59,652 nt of DNA. Source: Bacillota bacterium (GTDB lineage Bacteria; Bacillota; Clostridia; Lutisporales; Lutisporaceae). Both the position numbers and the translations under genes were made by a program. This document shows, piece after piece, positions 53,549 through 59,652 of the stretch. Below the pieces are notes generated by a model that searched no databases, was not told the origin of the DNA, and was given only the letters and a program-made list of their open reading frames with translations. The stretch is taken from assembly GCA_029553855.1 (NCBI GenBank), contig JAKPKE010000016.1:1-59652 (forward strand), written 5' to 3'. Position 1 is the stretch's first letter. Each line of letters starts with the position of its first letter.

Positions 53549-53566
53549 ACTGCGACACCTCCTTCC

Positions 53567-53992
53567 CTATTGCACAATAAATTCATCGAAGTAGACATCT
53601 TTTATTCCTTTTGAATTAATTATTTTTTGTATTAGAGCAACTATTTCTTTCTGAAGTTTTTCCTGTCCTTCTCTTCCTTCAAGATCGGCTTCAGATTTTC
53701 CCCTGACCAGTGCGTTTATCCTGTCTCTGATCTCAGGCTCCCTGTAAGTAACCAACTCTGCTACGTCTTTGCTGATTTCTAATTTAATCGTCAACTTACA
53801 TATCTTTTTACTATCTTTGACATTATTCACAAAAGAATCCCCTACAGATACCATCATAAGTTTTTTGTCGATTTTTATAGGTTCTTCTTTTTTTTCTTTC
53901 GGTGTATTAAAAATCATATATATTATTATACCTGAAATTATCACTAAAAGTAAAAAAATAATGACTGCTATAAGAATAATATTTCTTTTCAT
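53567..53992 (-). CDS. fliL: Flagellar basal body protein FliL
   Basis: A 141-residue single-pass protein: N-terminal membrane segment (IILIAVIIFLLLVIISGIII), then the extracellular FliL domain (LKLEISKDVAELVTYREPEI-like run, here starting LTIKLEISKDVAELVTYREP) and RDRINALVRGKSEADLEG. FliL surrounds the stator units. AGGAGGGAGACTTA precedes the ATG. It lies between motB and fliM. Confidence 0.93.
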   Translation of the reverse strand: MKRNIILIAVIIFLLLVIISGIIIYMIFNTPKEKKEEPIKIDKKLMMVSVGDSFVNNVKDSKKICKLTIKLEISKDVAELVTYREPEIRDRINALVRGKSEADLEGREGQEKLQKEIVALIQKIINSKGIKDVYFDEFIVQ

Positions 53993-54026
53993 TAAGTCTC
54001 CCTCCTAAAAATATGCAAAAAAATGG

Positions 54027-54749
54027 CTATTTCCCGGTACCGTTCTTTTCATCTCTTAGAATTACCATGTCGACTCTTCTGTTTTTTTGTCGACCTTCCT
54101 TTGTATTGTTATCATCAACCGGATGCTGGTCTGAGTAACCCGAAGCGGACATTCGCTTTGCCTCTATACCGTTTTCTTCAATCAGATACTTTACCACATT
54201 AACCGCCCTGGTAGTGGAAAGTTCCCAATTTGACGGGAATCTGAAGGTATTAATGGGTACATTATCTGTATGTCCCTCTACCCTGACATTTTTGTTGTTT
54301 CTTCTGATTATTTCAGCAACTTTATTGATAATTTCCCGGGCCTTTGGCTTCAAATCAGCTTTGCCCGAATCAAACAGAACGTCATCCAAAAATGTAACCA
54401 AAAGTCCCCGTTCGTCAAGCCTCAATGTAATACTGGCCTCCAGGTTGTTTTCTTTTATGTATTCGCTCATCTGCTCATAAATAATTCTGAACTCCTCAGC
54501 CTCTTCAACTGGGGAATCGCTGGGAAAACTTGTAACCAAGGGTTCTAAATTTACTGTGATACCTGAATCCAACACACCCAAAGAACCGCTCATTGAATGT
54601 GCAATAGCCTGAAATTTCTGCACATCAAGGGTAGCAAATGAAAACAGCAGCACAAAAAAGCATAAAAGCAGCGTCATCATATCCGAGTATGTAGCCATCC
54701 AGGCAGGTGCCCCAGCCGGAGGCTCTTCTTCCTTCCGTTTTCTGCCCAT
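54027..54749 (-). CDS. motB: Flagellar stator protein MotB
   Basis: A 240-residue stator subunit. The membrane helix begins MATYSDMMTLLLCFFVLLFS, with D23 as the proton-carrying residue; a plug and linker follow; the C-terminal OmpA-like peptidoglycan-binding domain has RVEGHTDNVPINTFRFPSNW and ASGYSDQHPV. It starts two bases downstream of the motA stop. Proton rather than sodium coupling is likely but not proven by sequence. Confidence 0.96.
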   Translation of the reverse strand: MGRKRKEEEPPAGAPAWMATYSDMMTLLLCFFVLLFSFATLDVQKFQAIAHSMSGSLGVLDSGITVNLEPLVTSFPSDSPVEEAEEFRIIYEQMSEYIKENNLEASITLRLDERGLLVTFLDDVLFDSGKADLKPKAREIINKVAEIIRRNNKNVRVEGHTDNVPINTFRFPSNWELSTTRAVNVVKYLIEENGIEAKRMSASGYSDQHPVDDNNTKEGRQKNRRVDMVILRDEKNGTGK

Positions 54750-54751
54750 AT

Positions 54752-55543
54752 TTATTCTTCACCCTCTTTTGGCTCTTTCGATGTATCTAAATTATTCCTA
54801 AGCCTTGGCGACATGAATGCTTTAAGTTTTTCTTCTATTATTCTCGGGTTTTCGCCGGCTTGTATCGACAGCATCCCTTCCAGCATTACTTCTTTTAAGA
54901 GAGATTCCTGGGAACTCCTAAGTTTCAGTTTGTTTATTACAGGATTACAAAACATATTTTGTATAATCGAACCGTAAAATGTAGTAACAATTGCAACTGC
55001 CATGTTTGGTCCTACAGTTGACGGGTCCGAAAGGTTGGCAAGCATATTTATCAGCCCAATCAAGGTTCCCAGCATGCCAAAACCCGGTCCAATGGAACCC
55101 AAATATTCATAAACTCCCTGATTGCTCTTATGTCTATCTTCAATAAAAGCAAGCTCTGTTTCCAATATATTCCTAACCAGCTCAGGATCAGTACCGTCTA
55201 CTATCAGAAGTATTCCTTTCTGCAGAAAGTCATCTTTAAGCTCCTGGGCAGCCTCTTCCAAAGCAAGCAATCCTTCCTTCCTGGCTATGTTTGCAAGGCC
55301 TATTATTGATTTTATTATGTCTTCAGCATTGGTTTCCGTATATAAGAAAACATATTTAACAGCTGCAAAACCTTCCCTCAGCTTATTTGCGGGAAACGCC
55401 ATAACCGTCATTGCGATTGCTCCGCCAAATGTGCATATGATTGACGGTATGTCAACATAACCTGCCAGACTCCCACTAATCATTATTGTCACAACTACTA
55501 CGACAATTCCGGCAATTAACCCAATAACAGACGATAAATCCAA
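54752..55543 (-). CDS. motA: Flagellar stator protein MotA
   Basis: A 263-residue four-helix stator protein: PSIICTFGGAIAMTVMAFPA, a cytoplasmic domain (KEGLLALEEAAQELKDDFLQ), and helices 3 and 4 around GPGFGMLGTLIGLINMLANL and GPNMAVAIVTTFYGSIIQNM. The start is TTG after GAGGTGCAAATAA. It forms the MotA5B2 unit with the next gene and is the probable target of the PilZ protein. Confidence 0.95.
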   Translation of the reverse strand: MDLSSVIGLIAGIVVVVVTIMISGSLAGYVDIPSIICTFGGAIAMTVMAFPANKLREGFAAVKYVFLYTETNAEDIIKSIIGLANIARKEGLLALEEAAQELKDDFLQKGILLIVDGTDPELVRNILETELAFIEDRHKSNQGVYEYLGSIGPGFGMLGTLIGLINMLANLSDPSTVGPNMAVAIVTTFYGSIIQNMFCNPVINKLKLRSSQESLLKEVMLEGMLSIQAGENPRIIEEKLKAFMSPRLRNNLDTSKEPKEGEE

Positions 55544-55559
55544 TTATTTGCACCTCACT

Positions 55560-55772
55560 TTAGAAGTTATCCTTATTAATTAGCGATGAAAGGTCGAAAA
55601 TCCTCTTTTTATATTCGATAATTTTTTCTATAATCTCTTCCGAACTTTCAGAAACCAACAATTTTTTCCCGTCCCTCAGCGTAATGACGGTATCGGGAGT
55701 ATTCTCAATGGTTTCAATATGCTCGCAGTTCAAGTAATAAGGAGCGCCGTTGAGCCTTGTAACCTTTATCAT
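55560..55772 (-). CDS. flbD: Flagellar protein FlbD
   Basis: A 70-residue protein of the FlbD family: MIKVTRLNGAPYYLNCEHIE, then TPDTVITLRDGKKLLVSES. It is always found between flgE and motA in clostridia and Bacillus, and its role is unknown. GAAGTGTTATT precedes the ATG. A strong hairpin lies between it and flgE. Confidence 0.9.
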   Translation of the reverse strand: MIKVTRLNGAPYYLNCEHIETIENTPDTVITLRDGKKLLVSESSEEIIEKIIEYKKRIFDLSSLINKDNF

Positions 55773-55796
55773 AATAACACTTCCCTTCTTTGTTTA

Positions 55797-55823
55797 AATC
55801 CCTGGGCACAAGGCCCAGGGATT
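55797..55823 (-). terminator. Hairpin between flgE and flbD
   Basis: AATCCCTGGGC and GCCCAGGGATT (55797-55807 with 55813-55823) form a perfect 11-bp stem around a 5-base loop. On the minus strand it is followed by TAAACAAAG, too poor in T for a strong terminator. It begins 8 bases after the flgE stop and may limit transcription downstream or protect the flgE mRNA. Confidence 0.6.
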
Positions 55824-55830
55824 ATTTCAA

Positions 55831-57243
55831 TTATCTTTTAAGGTTTACCAGTTCCTGAAGCATTTCATCCGAGGTTGTTATTATCCTTGAATTGGCCTGA
55901 AAGCCCCTCTGAGTACTTATCATTTCCGCAAATTCATTTGATATGTCTACATTGGACATTTCCAGTGTGCCGGAGTTAAGAGATCCCAGTCCGCTGTAGC
56001 CCGGAAGTCCGATTATTGGATCCCCTGAGTTTGGGGTTACCTGGAACATGTTCTCTGCGGTCTTCTCAAGTCCGGCAGGGTTCTTGAACACTGCAAGTGC
56101 AATCTGGCCGATTATTTTATTCATGCCGTTTGTGAATATGCCGCTTATTTCACCCGTGGGGCCTATGCTGAAAGTATCCAGGGAACCCTGGGGATATCCG
56201 TCAGTACTTGTAACCGCTGCATTTGATTCATTGGCAAACTGCGTAATCTTTGAAAAGTTGACATCTATCTTTGTTTCGGCTGATCCATTTTTAGGGCTGA
56301 CTGTAAGCTTAATAATTCCAGTACCGTTTATACTTTTTGCCAAATCCAGCAACCCGTTTGGACCAAATTCCAGCTTAACTAAAATGCTTTCCAGATTTGT
56401 CCCTGCGCCCTCAACCCCTAGGTTGGTAAAGTATTTTTTGGTATCCTGATTCTGTATGAACACGCCCCAATTGTTGCTTAAATCAGTGTCGGGATCAATG
56501 GGAGTGAGCGTTCCGTCTGCCGCAATGCCCCGAACAAAAGTATATTTCAGCGTATGCTTGCCTCCAAGGGAATCATATACTGTTGCCGTTGTTTCCCAGA
56601 ATTTTGCACCTAACGGAATACTAAAGGACTCGGGAACGGGCGGCGGACCGGCAGCAGCTGCCGTAAATGCCGGCAGCGTTTCATTCGTCATTTGTGCTAT
56701 ATTGTTATCCAGGTTTCCTTCGAAATTTGAATATGATGTTTCTTTTGCTGCAACCATCTCCGCCTTTGATATCACTACCCCTTCCAGCTGACTTTTCAAA
56801 ACGTTGGTATCCGGGTCTACCATATATCCCAATACCCTGTAGCCGTTTGCGGCAACCAGGTTGCCGTCGTCATCCAGCGAGAAATTCCCTGCTCTTGTGT
56901 ATGAACGGCTCAGTCCGTCTTCTGAGTTGGAAAGTATGAAGAATCCGTCCCCATTTATAGCCAGGTCCGTAAGGTTGTCCGTCCTTTGTACCGCACCCCT
57001 AATATGGAAAGTATCAATGGATGACAGTGATATGCCGAGTCCCACCTGCTGCGGATTGGTGCCCCCCTTGCCTGCCTGGGGAGAGCCTGCCCCTCTCAAA
57101 GTCTGGTTGAACACCTCCTGGAAGGTTGCCCTCTGTGATTTGTAACCTACAGTATTTACATTCGCTATGTTATTGCCGATAGTATCCATCTTGAGCTGGT
57201 GTGCCCTTAGCCCGGATACTCCGGAAAACATGGATCTCATCAT
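55831..57243 (-). CDS. flgE: Flagellar hook protein FlgE
   Basis: A 470-residue hook protein. MRSMFSGVSGLRAHQLKMDT and IGNNIANVNTVGYKSQRATF are the N-terminal FlgBCEFG rod/hook motif; ESTD-like domains follow (YTRAGNFSLDDDGNLVAANG, SYTFVRG-like strands); the C-terminal heptads include SNVDISNEFAEMISTQRGFQ and ANSRIITTSDEMLQELVNLK. GGAGGTCATTAATT precedes the first of two adjacent ATGs. No signal peptide is needed, as it is exported by the type III system. Confidence 0.95.
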   Translation of the reverse strand: MMRSMFSGVSGLRAHQLKMDTIGNNIANVNTVGYKSQRATFQEVFNQTLRGAGSPQAGKGGTNPQQVGLGISLSSIDTFHIRGAVQRTDNLTDLAINGDGFFILSNSEDGLSRSYTRAGNFSLDDDGNLVAANGYRVLGYMVDPDTNVLKSQLEGVVISKAEMVAAKETSYSNFEGNLDNNIAQMTNETLPAFTAAAAGPPPVPESFSIPLGAKFWETTATVYDSLGGKHTLKYTFVRGIAADGTLTPIDPDTDLSNNWGVFIQNQDTKKYFTNLGVEGAGTNLESILVKLEFGPNGLLDLAKSINGTGIIKLTVSPKNGSAETKIDVNFSKITQFANESNAAVTSTDGYPQGSLDTFSIGPTGEISGIFTNGMNKIIGQIALAVFKNPAGLEKTAENMFQVTPNSGDPIIGLPGYSGLGSLNSGTLEMSNVDISNEFAEMISTQRGFQANSRIITTSDEMLQELVNLKR

Positions 57244-57321
57244 AATTAATGACCTCCTTTAAGTTTTGTGTGCCTTTCTTCTGTCATTCCGAAAGGCTAA
57301 GCCTCCTTAACAAGGTCCGGC

Positions 57322-57711
57322 TTATATTATTACTGCACCATCAATGTTTGTGAATACATTGTTCTTAAGATTTTCTTCAGTAGCAGCTGTTATAATCATC
57401 TTATTCTTCACATTTGCTATGAAGGCTGAGTTTCCCATTATTATCAGCGTTTCTTTTACACCCTTCTCCGCCGCTTTATTAACGGCCTCGCTTATCTTAC
57501 CCAGGTCATCCTTTGTGAGCGAAATATTTCTTACCTGAAGCCTTTCTATTGCGTGTCTGGAGAATTTTACCCCGGATTGTCTGGCAAGTTCCTGCTGGAA
57601 TACAAAGTCAAAGTCTGCACCCTTATCTATGTTCCTGTTTTTCTCCGGCTTTGTTGGCGACATCGGTTTGCCGATTGGAATTATGGGTTTATTGTTAAAA
57701 ATCATGCTCAC
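57322..57711 (-). CDS. Flagellar operon protein (TIGR02530 family)
   Basis: A ~129-residue protein with FSRHAIERLQVRNISLTKDD and IIMGNSAFIANVKNKMIITA, the signature of the TIGR02530 flagellar operon protein that sits between flgD and flgE in Firmicutes. The GTG at 57711 is chosen because AAGGGGTGATTCAA precedes it (an ATG two codons later is possible). It is probably involved in hook assembly; this is inference from position. Confidence 0.85.
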   Translation of the reverse strand: MSMIFNNKPIIPIGKPMSPTKPEKNRNIDKGADFDFVFQQELARQSGVKFSRHAIERLQVRNISLTKDDLGKISEAVNKAAEKGVKETLIIMGNSAFIANVKNKMIITAATEENLKNNVFTNIDGAVII

Positions 57712-57731
57712 TTGAATCACCCCTTAAATGT

Positions 57732-58391
57732 TTAGTTGACTTCCGTCACATCTTCCAGATATATTTCCTTTCCGTCAACTGTCAGGTATATGGATGTGCC
57801 ATCCTTTCTGACTTTTTCTACTGTTCCTTCAATCTCCACCCTTTTGAATCTTTTGACCCCGTCCACCATTTCCTCCTTTTCATAGGTTCCTTTTATGCTT
57901 TTTCCTATCAGATTGAAGGCGGCGGTACTTCTCATGGTCTGATTCATAAGGTATATCTGCTCTACGGAGTTCTCAAGCTCAGTTACTTCCCTGACATCGT
58001 CAAATTTCACTTCGTATTTTGTGCCCAACGAATCCACTGCCAGGTATACTTCATTGTTCTTGACTACTATCTTTTCGACCAGGCCTATGAACTCTTTGGT
58101 TTCTTTTAGATCATCAGCTTTGTAGTTCACCTTTACCAGCTTGTTTACCAGGTTGCTTGCCGAGTTCACCTTTATTGCCTTGTTTGTATTCTGAGACTGT
58201 TCAAGGGTGCTGAACTGTGCCATCTGTCCTATAAACTCATTATCATTGGTAGGTTCAAGGGGATTCTGGTATTTCAGCTGCGTTACAAGTATTTTCAGGA
58301 AAGCATCCTTGTCAAGGCTGCTGTTAAACTCCTTAGACTCGACTTTACTGCTGTATGTGGAATATTGCCCGCTAATTCCGCTTATTGTCAT
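57732..58391 (-). CDS. flgD: Flagellar hook assembly scaffold FlgD
   Basis: FlgD caps the growing hook. The 219-residue product contains the N-terminal [20 protein letters not shown] and [20 protein letters not shown], the standard FlgD motif. The rest ([20 protein letters not shown]) is a small beta domain. GGAGGTGAAAATATG precedes the start. It follows fliK closely. Confidence 0.95.
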   Translation of the reverse strand: MTISGISGQYSTYSSKVESKEFNSSLDKDAFLKILVTQLKYQNPLEPTNDNEFIGQMAQFSTLEQSQNTNKAIKVNSASNLVNKLVKVNYKADDLKETKEFIGLVEKIVVKNNEVYLAVDSLGTKYEVKFDDVREVTELENSVEQIYLMNQTMRSTAAFNLIGKSIKGTYEKEEMVDGVKRFKRVEIEGTVEKVRKDGTSIYLTVDGKEIYLEDVTEVN

Positions 58392-58402
58392 ATTTTCACC
58401 TC

Positions 58403-59652
58403 CTATGCCCTGTGATCAAATTCACCAGTGTGCATACTGTATGGATTGGCTTTGCCTGTAAAAGCCTCTGAACCGTCGGGATAACCGTAATAACTGCCTT
58501 GGCTCATGCTTCTGACGTTCAGCTTTGCCTTTCCCTTGAATTGTCCTTGATTACTGCCGTTATAGTATTCATTTTTGTTTTGTCCTACAGAAACACTCAG
58601 GTTCTGTATTGCCAGACCTTTTTCATTAAGCATGTCCCTAAGCTCGTTGAAGCTGGATTCTATTATCTGCTTTACTTCATGGCTTTCTGCAACAAATTTC
58701 GCAGTAACCAGGCCTCTTTCAACTGCAACTTTCAACGTCAGCTTTCCCAGGTTTTCGGGCTCCAATTGCATCCTTATTTCTTGCTGTGAGCCATTTACTA
58801 CTATCTCTGCTTTTTTTACTATCTGGTTTACTATTCCGCCCTTGACAACCGATTGGTCCTTGGCTGCCGGAGCTTGATTCTGTAATACTTCCGGCTTACT
58901 TTCCAACACTGCTTCTTTGTGATTAAAGGCGGTTATTTCTGCATTAACCGGCTTATTCTTTGCTGCATCAGCTGCCTTATTGATTTCTCCGCCAGATTTC
59001 GTATTGTCCCCAGCTTCCTTATGCCGGCTTTGGCCGTCTTCGGCTTCCTTTACTGCAGCAGTCTCTTTCCCGGCCTTGGTGCCCGCAATGCTTTTTATTT
59101 CATTCTCCCCTGCTTCGTTGCTTGAGTCCATGACAGACTTTGCATCAGGTCTAAGGGCTTCGGTTTTTGGTATATCTCCCTGTTTTTCCGGCGGAATTGC
59201 TGTCATATTTTTATCCGCTGTTAAATGAAGGTTTTCATCGGAACCCTGCATTGGAGTGCCTTTATCATTGCTGCCATCTGCTTCAGTGCTGCCCGTAAAC
59301 AATTCTTCAGTATTGACATCAGCCCAATCCATTTGCTGCTTAAAAATGCTGTCATTAGTCGGCTCTTTTGAAGCTGTTTCGTTTCTTGCTGATATTTTCC
59401 CTAATATGGCCTTAAAATCTTCAATAAAATCAGCATCTGCTCCTTCTGCGTCCGGAATTTCTATTGTATCCGGTGCCTCCTGTAATTCTTCCAGTGCCGA
59501 CATAAGCACTTCAAATTCTACATGAATATCCGGTTCTTCCTTAGCTGCGCTTTCATTCTGAATCCCTGCAAGCCCTTTCAGAGATTCTTCGATGCCTTCA
59601 AATAAGATTATCCGATCATCCAAGGATAAAGCCTCTGTATCCGGCATATTTG
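58403..59652 (-). CDS. fliK: Flagellar hook-length control protein FliK, partial
   Basis: At least 414 codons are visible; the frame is open at the window edge, so the true N-terminus is outside. A long low-complexity, acidic and Ala/Lys/Asn-rich region is followed by a C-terminal Flg_hook domain: [60 protein letters not shown]. FliK measures hook length and triggers the FlhB switch. It heads the visible part of the flagellar operon. Confidence 0.85.
   Translation of the reverse strand, partial: NMPDTEALSLDDRIILFEGIEESLKGLAGIQNESAAKEEPDIHVEFEVLMSALEELQEAPDTIEIPDAEGADADFIEDFKAILGKISARNETASKEPTNDSIFKQQMDWADVNTEELFTGSTEADGSNDKGTPMQGSDENLHLTADKNMTAIPPEKQGDIPKTEALRPDAKSVMDSSNEAGENEIKSIAGTKAGKETAAVKEAEDGQSRHKEAGDNTKSGGEINKAADAAKNKPVNAEITAFNHKEAVLESKPEVLQNQAPAAKDQSVVKGGIVNQIVKKAEIVVNGSQQEIRMQLEPENLGKLTLKVAVERGLVTAKFVAESHEVKQIIESSFNELRDMLNEKGLAIQNLSVSVGQNKNEYYNGSNQGQFKGKAKLNVRSMSQGSYYGYPDGSEAFTGKANPYSMHTGEFDHRA

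Noticed and set aside
57272-57297. GCCTTTC/GAAAGGC inverted repeat between the TIGR02530-type gene and flgE
   Set aside because: Only 7 bp with a 12-base loop and no T-run; too weak to call.

Overview
The window is a compact, moderately AT-rich chromosomal segment in which every convincing gene lies on the minus strand, so transcription runs from high to low coordinates. Gene order (flagellar/chemotaxis superoperon with FliY, CheC, CheD, FlhF/FlhG and sigD; rpsB-tsf-pyrH-frr-uppS-cdsA-dxr-rseP-ispG-polC-rimP-nusA-rnpM-L7Ae-infB-rbfA-nrnA-truB-ribF-rpsO-pnp), PolC-type DNA polymerase, strong AGGAGG ribosome sites and several TTG starts point to a motile Firmicute. A clostridium of the Acetivibrio/Ruminiclostridium type is my best guess, by inference only.

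Layout in transcription order. (1) 59652-33814: one long flagellar-chemotaxis operon, entering the window inside fliK and running flgD, a TIGR02530-type gene, flgE, flbD, motA, motB, fliL, fliM, fliY, cheY, fliO, fliP, fliQ, fliR, flhB, flhA, flhF, flhG, a PilZ gene, cheB, cheA, cheW, cheC, cheD, a membrane protein, sigD, a FapA-type (DUF342) protein and three small unknowns, closed by a symmetrical terminator at 33721-33752. No cheR is present. (2) 33535-27023: an LD-carboxypeptidase (S66) gene followed by a five-gene oligopeptide ABC transporter (A, B, C, D, F). (3) 26962-18242: rpsB promoter and leader, rpsB, tsf, pyrH, frr, a small PASTA-like protein, uppS, cdsA, dxr, rseP, ispG and a family 2 glycosyltransferase, covering translation, UMP kinase, undecaprenyl/isoprenoid synthesis and phospholipid precursor synthesis. 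(4) 18178-2836: polC, the rimP-nusA-infB operon through ribF, then rpsO with its own sigma-A promoter and terminator, and pnp.

(5) 2550-1 is different in character: a STAS/SEC14-like gene, then a 2 kb accessory strip with small unknown proteins, a frameshifted lipoprotein, a DUF5680 remnant, a LUD-domain gene whose family similarity stops abruptly, several inverted repeats and a GC-rich structured block at about 481-660. This is the only part that looks recently rearranged.

Most of the window is well-conserved core machinery. I found no clear undescribed multi-gene system. The best leads are the decayed accessory strip with its palindromes, the pnp leader, the exact 60-bp tandem repeat in infB, the doubly anchored peptide-binding protein beside an S66 peptidase, and the unknown tail of the flagellar operon.
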